A stretch of 64,000 bases of DNA from Plasmodium brasilianum (lineage: Eukaryota; Apicomplexa; Aconoidasida; Haemosporida; Plasmodiidae), in the NCBI RefSeq assembly GCF_023973825.1, contig NC_090119.1:539001-603000 (forward strand). Reading direction: 5' to 3'. Shown here in pieces: positions 37,601 to 50,565 of this stretch (position 1 is its first letter; each line of letters opens with the position of its first letter). The translations under genes were made by a program, and so were the position numbers. Under the pieces are notes generated by a model that saw only the letters and a list, made by a program, of their open reading frames with translations, had not been told where the DNA came from and searched no databases.

Positions 37601-39303
37601 GTTTTACCAAAATGAATACTATAGTTAGTACAATATTTTAAAGAAAATAAATTTTAATAATTAAACCAAACTTTTAAACACATAAAAAAAAAGAAAAAGA
37701 AAAAAAAAAATTACAGTAATAAAGAATCTTTAAAAAATAATATAATTTAATTCGTATTTATTTTTGTTATAAATGTACAATGAAATTTCTAGGATTATAT
37801 ATATGTAAAACACTTGTTTTTTATGTACAAACTTTTTGGTTAAAATAGTTAAAGCGATAATGAAGTCTTACTTTTTTTCATGATTATAATTAAAAGTAAT
37901 CTTAAAAAAATTAAGTTCTTTTATCTAGCATTAATTAAGGGTTACTTAACAACGAACTTAGAATTGTATTAATGTATTAAAATGTAAAAAAATATATTTC
38001 TTAATAAAACAAAATTAAAATAATTTTCATTTTATTTTACTGAATAATAATACTTCGAGTATATTAAATGAATATTTATAAATAAAATAGTGCAGTTTGA
38101 ATTATTAAGTTTTATATAAAAATAACATAAATGAAAATATAATGAAAATAACTCTACCGTTTCATAAATTTTTTGTAGTGAAATCTTATATTAACGTTAT
38201 TACATATTCTGTACTACTATAAAGAATATTAAAAATAAGCTTGTTATTTGAAATATTGTAAATGTATAAATTACACATTTAAATTATTTTTATTTGATTT
38301 TTTCTCCAACTCGTTTTTTATATTTGATTATAAGTGTTTATATATTTTTATATATATATTTCACGAATAAGTTTATAATAAAGTATTTACTATAATTTAA
38401 AAGGAAACAATTACAAGAACGTAGAAGCATTTTTTACTTTGAAGAAAATTTGTGGGCTTAAATATATATTTATTGAATTATTTAAAAAAAATAGTAAAGA
38501 AAAAGTAAATTTGTTGTTATTTTTATTAAGTATATAATAATATAAAATCCATAAAATTTGTTTCATTTTCAAGTTCATTTCACATTATAAATTAATATAT
38601 ATATAATACGTGGTTGTAAGAACAATTCCTAAAACCCAGTCAAAATGCAGTTGTTTCATTATAATTCATTATATTCTATTTTTTTTTTAGTTCGGCATTG
38701 CTTCAGTTAAGTCACTTATAAATACACTAGTATAGCATTAAAAAAAAAAAAAAATAAACAAAGGAAAAATAGTTAAAAAATTTATTCTATATGATATCTT
38801 GCAAATTTAATGATTCTAAATATTATATATTTTTTTAAATTTAATACTTTTTTTTTTTTTTTTTTTGTGTTACTTGCAAGAAAATAATAAGAATTAGTGG
38901 ATTATTTAGAATTAAATAAATAAAAAGAAAAAAAAATTATTAATGAAAAAATATAGTTATTATAAAATATATTATATCGATATTTATTTTTAGCATTTGC
39001 TAGTCAATTTATACTTTGGTTGCACTGTTAAAGGATATACATGGTATTTATTCTTAGATAAAATTAGTATTCTAATATTGTAAAAATTAATTTTTTATTT
39101 TTGTTGGATTATGGATAGGTGTATGTATGTATAATTTAAAAACTGAAATTTTTTTTTAGAAAAAATGATGAGCATGTTGAGTGAAAAATAGAATAATATA
39201 TTTAGTGGTACTAGATATAATCAGATTTAGTTAAAAAAAAAGAAAAAAGGATAAATGTATTTTCATTGCATAGATTATATATTATGCGAAAAAAAAATTA
39301 AAA
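31620..39303. other. Longest gene-free stretch in the window (about 7.7 kb)
   Basis: No supported gene. Stop codons are dense in all frames. It contains poly-A/T tracts (about 33161-33173, 33846-33863, 38742-38754, 38848-38866) and short (TA)n runs. It separates the divergent tryptophan-rich gene (-) and helical-repeat gene (+), so it must hold both promoters. A small coding-like patch near 35060-35165 (Lys-rich) may be a relic. Confidence 0.5.
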
Positions 39304-40474
39304 ATGGGTATTTTTTTTGTTAAAATTTTTGTATTCATCCTCCTAGAATATATCTTTGTATGCCGTATTAGTGTAAGATCTTAAATTAAATAACTTGTGT
39401 TTATAGAGTGTTTTCTTTTAAATGTGTGCATTATGAAATATATAGTTTCATTAATACAAAAATTTCTATATTCTTGCATATTTTGATAAATAATTAATTT
39501 TTCAGTTTTTCTTTGTTATATCTTTGAATACGAATAGGATAGATAGGGTAGCATTACATTTAAAAGATAAGAGAATGTTAGAAAATAATGATTTGGATAA
39601 ATTAATACACTTGTTAAAAGAAATTGAAGGAAAAGAAGAGTCGAAGAATGATGTGTCAAAATACGGAATAAAAACTATTATAATGTTTAGAGAATTAAAT
39701 GAAATTCTCTTAAGCAATGATCTCAAAAGAGAACATATGTTAAATGATATAACACATATTTTATCGAGTAACCCGGAGACGATTAAATCGAAGTTAAAGG
39801 ATTTAGAAGAATGTTTATCGGGCGATGAAGAAATATCAGAATCAAAATTAAATGAGGTAAAAGAAATTCTGTTAGGTAATGAACTATTTTCGGAAGATAT
39901 AGCAAAAAAACTGAAAGAATATCTATTATGCAGTGGTCCAATGAAAGCAGCTGTATTGTTAAAAAAACTAAAAGAAATTCTGTCATCTGATCCTCAGATG
40001 ATAAAATTAAAATTAGAAGTGTTAGAAAACATTCTATTAGGAAATGATGCAACAATAAATGACCCCAATATAAAAGAATTAAGAACATTGTTAATGAAAG
40101 TTCTAAGTAATTATTCTAAATTAAAAGATAATAATCAAAGGACAAATATTAACTTTTTAAATAGAAGTAATGAAGCCACCAATAATAATTTAACTAAACA
40201 TAAAGACACTATAAAAGAAATTGATGAAAATATTATGTGTCGATTAGAGCAGAATACTGATTCAGAAAACAAGAATAACGAAATAAATAAAAATCATTCA
40301 TTGTTACAGAGTTTTAGTTGTGAAAATGAAAGTGATATGATGAATGAAATGCAAATACCAAAAAAAAAAGTTCATACTATAAATATATATATGAAAGATA
40401 ATACAAACAAAGATAAATTATCAAACAAAAAGGAAAGCGTCATAAGTATATACTTGACTAAGAAAAAAAAGTAA
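39304..40474 (+). CDS. Exported protein of leucine-rich helical repeats, PEXEL-like RMLEN site, unknown function
   Basis: Two exons: 39304-39372 (23 codons; MGIFFVKIFVFILLEYIFV signal-like) and 39506-40474, joined in phase 0 by a 133-bp intron (GTAAGA, TTTTTCAG); 345 residues. RMLEN at residues 46-50 sits exactly where RLLKD sits in the exported gene at 56.7 kb, but it has Asn instead of an acidic residue at position 5. Residues about 80-230 are eight or so units of 17-21 residues following K-L-K-E-(I/L)-x-x-(I/L)-L-x-(S/G)-(N/D). A larger duplication starts at ILSSNPETIKSKL and ILSSDPQMIKLKL. The C-terminal 115 residues are Asn/Lys-rich and end in a basic tail. No second hydrophobic segment is present. 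It is the only intact plus-strand gene in the subtelomeric half. I do not recognise the family. Confidence 0.65.
39674..40117 (+). repeat. Degenerate alpha-helical repeat array (17-21 residue units)
   Basis: Units with the pattern L-K-E-I-L-x-S-N/D can be aligned by eye across this span (for example LNEILLSNDL, VKEILLGNEL, LKEILSSDPQ, LENILLGNDA). DNA identity between units is low, so the array is old and held at the protein level. Confidence 0.7.
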
Positions 40475-43291
40475 TTACTAAAGAAAAGTAATTTAATTAT
40501 AATTATTATGACTAACGAAAATTTACATGTCTAAAAATGTAGGAATTGTAGTTGAACAAATTAGAAAATATAATTTGAAGGGATAAAATTTCAAAATGTA
40601 AGAGGATATTTAAACACATGTTATTTATTCTACTAATTGGACATTCAATTAAAGCAGTTATGTAGTTGTTTTTTTAACGCAAAATGGGTTCCCTTTAATA
40701 TAAATATATTGTTACTAGGTTTTTTCATATAACCCATTTCACTCATTTTGCTGAAGTAATGCTTTTACTTAATAAATAATGATAATAATTGGGTATCAAC
40801 AGATTAATAATAGAGAAAATAATTATATAACCTAAATTTTTATAAATGTTATATTTAATATATTAATTCAATTGCATACTAAGATGCCAATTCTACGAGA
40901 TAATAATTAATGCACATTAAAATATTTTTTACTGTTAGTACTCTACAGATTTTACTCCTTTAATTCCCTTTACTCTTTTTTTTTTTTTTTAATTGTAAAT
41001 AGCATGCAAAAAGTATACAGTAATAATTCTCTATCCCTATATATATATATCGCTTTTGTGGGCGTTATATTTGGTTAAATTAACACTATTTAATTTTTTC
41101 TAATTATTTATTTAAATTAGGCATTCTTAGATGTCTAGTTTGTAAGGATAACTGTGCGTACATATATATATGTATAAAAATTGATATACAGATATATATT
41201 AAAAAAACTTATTATTTTTTTTTGTTATATTATATCATATGTATTTACATTAAATTATAAATTTTTTTTTTTTTCACATTTATTTGAGTCACAAGTATTT
41301 ATTATTGCATTTTATCATATAAAACATTAACCTTTAATTTAATAATTTTTTTTTTGCTATTTAAAACAAAATATAAGCGTATAGTGTGTTAGTTCAAATA
41401 AGACCAAGATTAAAATATGTCTAATGCAATGAATCATGCTCATTTGAAATTATTTTCTATAAGGAGCATATAAAAATGATTATAAGAAAATTTCCAAAAA
41501 ACATTAAAACAAATTATTAGGAACATTCTTCTTTTACTATTTTCAAAGCATAAATAAATACAGATTATATAATAGCAGTACAGTGTTTCCTTAGTTCACT
41601 ATGTTATTTATATACCTTTATTAAATTGTGTAATTGTAGGATATATAATAATAACATATGATAGTAATTAAAAAAATTAGTAAATATGATTTAAATAATA
41701 CATGCGGAAAATTGATCTATTGGAAAATTTAGTTCAATGTAATAATTTAAGTTTTTTATTAGTATTAATTTCATATTAACGTAGAATTATGATATGCTGA
41801 CGTTTTATGTGTGTTGGAAGAAAGTGTTAGATGACAGTAAAAACAATATAAATTTCTATAATTATTTTATTTAAAATTAAATATAGCCAAGGGTATATTA
41901 TTTGTGAACAAATGAATAATTAATTCGTATAAGAAAAAGGTAAAATTTTTTTTTTTTTTTTTTTTTTCTTAATATATGTTTAAAAGAAATAAAATTATTT
42001 CTGTGTTCATAAAGAATATATTATAGTCAAGAACAATTCTAATAGGTAATTCTTTTTTTTGAAAAAATATAGTACAGTAAATATATGAATAATATGGGCC
42101 TAAGGATAAGATGAAAAAAAAAAGTTAATTAAAAGGTTTATATTATATTAATAGAAAAATTAGCATAAAGGAATAATTAATACATAAAGTATAACATTCT
42201 ATCTCAGTATAACGATACCTATGAAAAGAATTTAACTATAGCATGTGATATTAAGCGAAATAATACATATAATAATGTCCTAGTAATATTAGCCTTACTA
42301 ACATATTCCTAATTATTATTATTATAATGAAAATTGTGAATATAGTTATATGTATCAATTATTAAAAAATGAATGTCCACAAGAAACTAATATAATATAA
42401 TGGCAACTTAATAGTTTTGTTTACTCTTACATGTGTTACAATAAATATACTGTTGAAAGTGCAACCGTAAAATATTTTGTTTGATTATGAATAATCAAAG
42501 AATTAAAGTATTTAAAATAAAAATTACAAAATTATAAAAGATTTATTTTTGTATTTTTTGCAAAATACATAACACTTTGGCTATGGTACATTACATACTT
42601 TTGAAGTTATAACAAAATTATTATTGCAAAATTCATACAGAAACATTGATACTAAGCAAATAAATAACTTAATATATATAATAATAACAAGAAAATAACT
42701 GTACATTTTATTTTTTACTATGTTAATATTTATGAAAAATTACAAAAAATGTATATTCAGTATATATATATTTTATTAATATATAATGAAAATTGAAAAA
42801 ACTAAAATATTTAAAAAAAAATACTGTTTAGCCAACGATATTACAACATTAGATGAAAAAGTAAAACATGCAATATCATTGCATGCAAATATATATGTAA
42901 ATAATGAATAATTTCATAAGAAATTCAAGGGGTTTTATTATCTATAAATGTATAATAACTTTGACTATATAATGTTTTAAAGTTATTTATGTTCTAACAT
43001 TAATTTTTTCAATGTTTCTTGCAATTATTGATTCTTCTATTGATATATATCCAATTCTGTTTAATTATGGAAAAAACAATATCAAATTAATAATATTATA
43101 TGAATAGGAAAAAGTTGTTTTTACTCAGTTTATATATATATATATTTATATATATTCATATTATATTTCTCAGTAATGTCTTTCGAGTGTACATTTTGGT
43201 AAAATTAAAAGATAGAAAATATAATAAAAATTTATTTTATTTTTTTTTTGTTTGTTTTATTTTTATTGATTTTAATTAATCTCTTTTTATA
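40475..43291. other. Convergent intergenic region
   Basis: About 2.8 kb between the 3' ends of the helical-repeat gene (+) and the large tryptophan-rich gene (-). It has poly-T runs near 40977-40990 and 41948-41967 and short (TA)n runs. No gene is seen. Confidence 0.5.
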
Positions 43292-45764
43292 TTAAACTGA
43301 CATTTTCAAATCTTGTATCCAGGTATTCCATTGCTTCTGACGTATCCAATTTTTAATATATTGATTAAGCATTATGAAAAATATCTTTTTCTTAGCTTCT
43401 TCCCATTTTATCCAGTCTAAATTTTTAGTTTCTATAGCTATTATATCTTTCTGAGAGACCCATTTCTGCCACAGTTTCGACTCCTTTCTTTTAAATTTCT
43501 TCCATTTATACCAATCAATTGTCTTTTTTCGACATGATAATTTCTTGTTTGAGTATTCCCATTTTAACCAATACTGATATTCGCTACATTTGTTTTCACT
43601 CAATATCCAATTAATAATTTTTTTTTCTTTCCATTGTTCCCATTCTTTCAATAACCATAAATCATAGATATATTTATTTGTATCCAACCATTTTTCCATA
43701 TCCATCAACATAAAATATTTTCCTTCTTTTATAATCCATTTTACCCATTTTTTATCATTCCATTTTAATACTTTTTTAAAAAAATTAAGGTTATATTCTT
43801 CATCTATATCTTTTCGATAATGTAACCATTTAAATTGAAAGTCCTTTATCCATTGTTTTAATTCCTTATCTTTATTTAGAAACCATGTTTCCCTTTGACT
43901 CTCTAAGTTCTTGTAGAGATCTGCCCAATCCATTTCCAAACGGTTCAACCAATCATTCCATTCTTTACTTGAGAATTCTTCATTCCCATTATTTAATAGA
44001 TTTCTAAACCATAACATAAATTTCGTATTATTCCATTTTTGTACCATTTTTTTTAATGTATATGAAAAAGATGATATATCCTCTTCTCCCAGCCAGTTCT
44101 TGTAATCTGCTAGTACAAGTTCTTTTGTTTCTGCAACAATGAATTTATTTAATCCTACATTATTATGTTCTTCAGAATCTTTTAGGTGATTTAAAACATA
44201 ACCACTGTCGTTCTTATTTTTCTTATTCGTCAAATTATGTTCCACAGATTTTTCACCTTCTTTTGATTTATTTTCAAGGAAATTATTAGAACATTTGTTT
44301 TTCTTTACCTCTTCTAATGATTTTTTGGAGACATTAATATTATGTTCTTTTTTAGATAAGTTGTCTTCATTCTTTTTTAATTCTTCTTTTAACATTTTAT
44401 CACATTTTCCTTGTATATCTCCTTTAACTTGAGGTAACTCTTCTTCTTCTTTTTCTTTTTCTTCTAACGCTTTTTTCGTTCCACTCAATTTGTTTGAGTC
44501 TTTTGTCGTTTCACTCAATTTGTTTGAGTCTTTTGTCGTTTCACTCAATTCGTTTGAGTCTTTTTTCGTTTCATTTAATTTGTTTGAGTCTTTTTTTGTT
44601 CTATTTAATTTGTTTAATTCTTCTTTCGTTCCTCTCAATTTGTTTGAGTCTTTTGTTATTTCACTCAATTTGTTTGAGTCTTTTTTTATTTCACTCAATT
44701 CGTTTGAGTCTTTTTTCGTTCCATTCAATTTGTTTAATTTTTCTTTCGATCCATTCAATTCGTTTAAGTCTTTTTTTGATTCATTCACGTCATGTACTTT
44801 ATCCAATTTTCCGTTATTATTCGTTGGTTCATCCTTCAAGGCTTCTCTCCATTCAGCGAACTGCTTATCTCTATTAATGCTAAAATTCTTCTTTATTTTA
44901 CTCTCATTTGTTTTTCTTTTTAGTATGCTACTGTTAGATTCAGTTTTATGCAAATTATGGTTATCAAATGTTAAATGATTTAGTGTTCTTTTTTGACCTC
45001 CTTTTACACACTTATCTTTCTCTTTATACTGTTTGTTTCCTACATCTGATCTTAATTTTTCTTTGAACATGCCACTCTTATATTCTTCTTGAGGTAAATT
45101 ATGGTTACCAAATGTTGAATTACCTTGAGTTAAATTTTGACTTCCCTTTACCCACATATCTTTCTCTTGAAGATGCTTGTTTCCTTCAACCGGTCTTAAT
45201 GTTTCCTTAAAGAAATTATTATTATGTTCTCTTTCATCAAAATTATCATTTCTATGTATCAATTTATTTTCCTTATAATTTTTCCATTTCTCAAATTCCT
45301 TACTCTTCACTTGAAGCCAGTTGTTTTTTTGACTCTCTAGAGATGACATGAAATAACTCCAATCGTTTTCGAACTTCTCTATCCAATTAATGCAATTTTT
45401 TTCTTCAAACATATCTAGTGATTGTGGGAATTGTTGACGTATTTCGTTTACATTAGTTGTGTAATGGGTCGCATTGTTAGATTTTTGCGGAGCGTACTAA
45501 AATAAAATGTTAAGAATTTTTTGAAAAAATAATTATTTCATAATAATATTAAATCTTAAAAAATAATTAAAAGTATTTAAATATGTTTATATGTAAATTT
45601 TATCTCACCTCATTGCACTTTGTTAATGGAAGAATCAAATATGTTAAAATTAATATTATAATGTATTTACAAGAATTAATGACATTTTTATTTTTATTGG
45701 ATGATATAAGGCCATTATTTTTTCTTTTTATATATGAAGATGTTTTTAGTACATAATCCTTCAT
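43292..45764 (-). CDS. Large tryptophan-rich protein with a split first domain and a second complete domain
   Basis: Two exons: 45609-45764 (52 codons, ending in CKYIIILILTYLILPLTKC, then GTGAGA) and 43292-45496 (735 codons with stop), phase 0, 112-bp intron; 786 residues. The start ATG follows an in-frame stop. Residues 88-126 (NWIEKFENDWSYFM...) match the opening helices of a tryptophan-rich domain. Residues 507-563 (ELVLADYKNWLGEED...) match the second half of the same domain. Residues 564-786 form a complete further domain (DWLNRLEMDWADL to the C-terminus). About 380 low-complexity residues lie between the halves of domain 1: a 48-residue duplication, then ten 10-residue Lys/Asp/Ser/Asn/Leu repeats, then a Lys/Glu/Asn-rich part. 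No PEXEL is seen. Role unknown; surface or red-cell binding is known for some relatives. Confidence 0.85.
44478..44780 (-). repeat. 30-bp tandem repeats (ten units) in the large tryptophan-rich gene
   Basis: About ten units of 30 bp encode K-K-D-S-N-K-L-S-E-T and variants. Middle units are the most alike and outer ones more divergent. The repeat length is a multiple of 3, so copy changes keep the frame; both the sense and some antisense frames stay open. Confidence 0.9.
44927..45214 (-). repeat. 48-codon direct duplication in the large tryptophan-rich gene
   Basis: Residues about 147-194 and 195-242 are diverged copies: FFKETLRPVEGNKHLQEKD against MFKEKLRSDVGNKQYKEKD, then STFGNHNL against LTFDNHNL. 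The copies sit inside the insertion that splits the first tryptophan-rich domain. Confidence 0.8.
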
Positions 45765-48700
45765 ATTATTAATCGGCTCAATATTATCTTAAATATTTTT
45801 TTAAAACTTAAAAAAATGAGTGTCCCCCAATACAAAAAAAAAAACCTCTATAAATTTTCATGTTATTGATAAAAAGATCTACATTATTTTATGAATATAT
45901 ACCATGAAAAAAATATTCATTTTTACTGTGGAAAAAGTAATTTATTTAGAATTAAGTACAAAAGAAATATAAATTCATCCAAAATATATGTAAGTTCAGA
46001 ACTTTATTAACCACATAGCAAAACTTAATATTAAAATAATTAAAAACTTATTTATATATGATAAATATAGAATTTACGTATATATATTATAAAATATTCT
46101 TTTTTTCTCAATTTTGTTTATATGAAGATAATTATTTTAAAAACATTTTCTTACAAAAAGAATTTATTTATAGGGAGTAATTACATTTATCACATTTCAT
46201 CATTTTATTTAATTTACATATTTTTCCTGTTAGAATAAAATCATTTTAGAAAAAAAGAATGATAAAAAAATCTATTTCAAACAATTAAAAAAATGTATAT
46301 AATATTTATGAATTTGCACGAAAGCATATTTTTAATGGTAGAAGGGAATTTTAATCTCTTTTAGTATTCTTTTTTATTAAATCCATTTATATTATATTGA
46401 AATGTATTTAATGTTATACATAAATAATAATACATTATCTGTGTTCCCCAAGTAACTTTTTTTTTCTACGTACTTAAAATTGCTATTTTCGGTTACAAAA
46501 CATGTTATTACACTAAACCTATCATCATTGAAATTAAAAATATATAATATATATATATATACAGTTAGAACAAAGAAAATAAATTATATATCAAAATGTT
46601 GATATAAACATATGTTAAAAAAATCATATATATATAATTATTATATTATAAAATATTATCAATATCCTAAGAAATTTTCATTTTAGAATATTTTCCTTTT
46701 TTTTTCCCCCAATAAAGACAAACTTTCTTAGACACTGTTGCTTACATGAAAATGTTTTATTTTCTTTTTATAAAAATGTAATTTTATATTTAACTGAGTA
46801 ACAGTGCACATAAAATTCATTTAATTTGTTCATAGGATATATTATTAATGTTCTATTTGAATATTACATTCGTTTTCTTTATCAATTGGTTTATTTATTT
46901 ATTCCCTTTTTGTTTCTGTTTCTGTTTCTGTTTATGTTTTTTTTTTTATTTTTTATAAAAAATATTCCTCGTGTTTATAAAATAAAAATAAAAAGGTGAA
47001 GGGATTTTATGAAATATAATATTACAACCCTTATATTTTGGCTAAATTAGTATAATAATGTAAATGTTAAAAATATCAAATTATATGTTAAAAGGTCTCT
47101 TTTCAGATATTTTTATTATATTGTATTAATATTATTATAAAAAAAAAATAAGGTTATTAATAAGGGAAAATATTTTTTATTATATACCCACATTTTGTAA
47201 CTCTTGTGTTTCATGCTTTGACTTAATTGTTTTGAAATACCAAAGAACAAAATCTTCTTATAATATTGTTTTTTAAAAGAAGAGCAAAATAAATAAATAT
47301 AATAAAAAAAAAGTATTGTTACTTGTGATTATTGTTGTACTTGTACAAGTTATATTTGGAAATAAGTTTATGAAATAAGAACTATAGGAAAAAATGATTA
47401 AGAAAAAAAAAAATTCACATGATATATAAGAAAAAGGTGTATAATTAAAAAAATGTATGTATATATTATAAAAATTAGTTAAAGAATTTAAAATAATTTG
47501 ATAGTGAAAGATATTACATTAATACGGAGTTATCATTAAATTAATATATTATTATGATTTTATTATTTTTTTTTGATTAATATAATAATTAAAATATTCA
47601 CCAAAAATATATAAATGCATCTTTGAATAACATTTTATTAACTATAATAATTATTATGATTAGACTTCATCATATTATGAATATTTAAAACTAAAATTGA
47701 ATAATTATATTTTTAGATTTTTATTATTAATAATAAAACTTCATTTTTACAATAAAGTTTTTAATTATATATAATCAGATAAAAAATCAAGAACAAAATC
47801 TTTTATGTGTTTTCTTTTTTTTTTTTTTTTGCACAGAAAAGAATTACCAAAAGAAAAAAGAAAAATATTTGTATGCATATATATATTTAGAAGTAAATTT
47901 TTTTTATATATATATGCAAATTTTTTATAAAAAAAAAAATAGTCAAAAGATTGTACATTTTTTAAATAGTATATATATTTTAATAAGCTTAATTAAATTA
48001 TTATTTGAGGGAAATATATATTAATAAGTATAAAAGATGAACGAATTGTTTAAGTTCTTGAAAACATAAAATAAAGAAAATTATTTCTCAGACATGATAA
48101 TGATTTATATATATTTTTTTTAAGTTTATTAAGTAATATATGTTATTAAGAATTAAGTAGATTACTGCAGAGTTCTACACTGCATAAGCAGCAGGACGTA
48201 TTTTATTATAGGAATTATATTTTGGATTTTATTACACATAATTTTTTTACTTCTTATTATATTATTTACAGAAATTTGTTTTATATTATTCTTTAATAAA
48301 GGTTAAGAAAGAAAAAAAAGAAGATTAGTACTGAATTATTTATATATATATTGAATAAACATTTTTAGTAATGTGTACAAAAAATGAATATAATATATTA
48401 CTGTAATTAGAATGGTACCAAAATATATGGTAGTACAATAAATTACCACGTGAATTTGTGATAATATCATATTTATAATAATCGTATATCTTTCCTTTGC
48501 TTTTATGTGGTATGATATAACAAAAATGAAGATGAGAGTATTTTTAATGTTCATCATTTGGTGATAACATGAAGCATAATAACTATAAAAATATTAAGAA
48601 ATAAAATATTATATATTTAATATTATTAAAAAAATGTTTAAATAAACTATATGACAATTTGATTTAGTTTTGCAAGTAAAAATGCAGAAATTAAATTATC

Positions 48701-50565
48701 GCTGTTTAACATAAGACTAATAGTTTGGTTGCTGAAAATTATTATATTCACAAAAATACATTAAGTTTTGATACAAATAAATGGCAAAGCAAGAGTATTG
48801 GTAAATTTAAGAATTTTTCTAGATTTTATGCCTATTACAAATTAAAAAGAAAAAATTGATATTAGTATGTTAAAATGTAATGGCTACAAATAAATAATCC
48901 TACAGTTAAATATATAAAATGCAATACTACAAAATAGTTATTTTATTAGCTTATTTCAATAAATATGGTACCTGTATCACGGTATAAAAAAGTATTCATC
49001 AATTTTCATTGAAAAAAATTAACTATATTAACAGTAGAGTTTATTGAGATGTTAGGATAATAGACGAAAATGACGACACATATATATATATTATATATTT
49101 TTTGTTTTTTATAAAATCCCAAGTGTTAGACAAATTATTTTATTTTGTTTATTAATGGTCAAAGTATTCAGTATTCCATATATTTTTATTTTTCCCTTAT
49201 GTTCTCAGCTTTTAAAAAGATGCTTATTAGTTATATTTTTAAGATATTTAAAATTAAAGGGAAAAGAAAAGAAATAAAAAAGAATATTCTCTTTTGCATT
49301 TATTAAAAGTGTGTTAATGTAGAAATATATTTTATCATTTGTCGTCCCATTGTATATTTATTTGTTTCAAATACTTCCCTATTATGAATTATTTTTATAT
49401 TTTTTTTCTAAATTTAACGACACTGGCGTTTATGGATGAAAACTTTTATTAATATTGAGATTAAAGAAAAATATGTGAAATTTTTGTTTAAAACTAAAAC
49501 GTAAAGCCGCTAATTTTATGAATAATTTATTTAATAATATATGTTACTTTTGTTACACATAAAATAAAAACCCGCATTAATTTATGTTTTGTAATGTTAT
49601 ATAAATTTATAAGTTATTTAATGTTATACATTGTGCAATAACTTTTGTTCAGAAAAAAGGGAAGTGTAATAATATACTGAGATGTTTTTATTATATGAAT
49701 CGAATTATTTGAAATGCACCTTATCGGTACAATTAAATGGCCCCAAAACATTCCATAATATGTAACAGTAACAATTGTCGTACATATATAATATATATAT
49801 TATTTTTCGTTTAGTAAAAAACATTATGGTTTTATTTTTTTTTTGACTTTTCTACGAATAAATTCTAAATAATATCTTATAGTTAAATTTGCTGCATTGA
49901 TAGTAGTATAAAAAGCATGTACATAATGTAAATATTTTATATAGCAACTAATATAATGAATATTAAACCTGTTAGTCACACAAATAGATTACTCTAGCTA
50001 AAAGTAAAAACAAATAAAACAATTTGTGAAAAAAGCCTTTAAAAGGAAAAGTATACTAAATTAAATATATATATTTCCTTAGTATGAATATATTTAGTAA
50101 ATGTACGTAAAACAATTTAATCATTTTTGATTAATATTGAAAGTAAACAATAAAGTTGTAAAACAAATATTTTTTCTTATTTATTGTTTCACGCTTGGAA
50201 TTTCATAGAAATTAAAATAAAAAAAAAATATAAAAAACATATTATATCGTATTTTAATTTTTAGTTATAATTATATATACGATAGACTTTTTACATTTGA
50301 AGAATATTTTTCGAATAATTATGCCCTGCTTTAGAGTGCAATATACTATATTTATTACAATTATGGATTTCACACTTATTTATACATATGAAAATATTGA
50401 AATAAGTTATTTTATTATATTATATATTAATTAAATGCCCAGAAATTTAGTACAAAAGTCTATAACTAAAATATAAATATATATATATGGCCTTGCTCTT
50501 ATTACAAAATATAAAAATATATATATATATGCATGTGCTTATTTTTCCGAATTTGTGATACATTT
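45765..50565. other. Intergenic stretch, about 4.8 kb
   Basis: No supported gene. It holds the upstream region of the large tryptophan-rich gene. Simple repeats include a (TTTCTG)n run at about 46912-46935, poly-T near 47816-47830 and short (TA)n runs. The minus-strand frame at 48336-48557 is Ile/Tyr-rich and unsupported. Confidence 0.5.

Noticed and set aside
44490..44978. Plus-strand frames rich in Ser, Phe and Leu
   Set aside because: Shadows of the 30-bp repeat array in the large tryptophan-rich gene.
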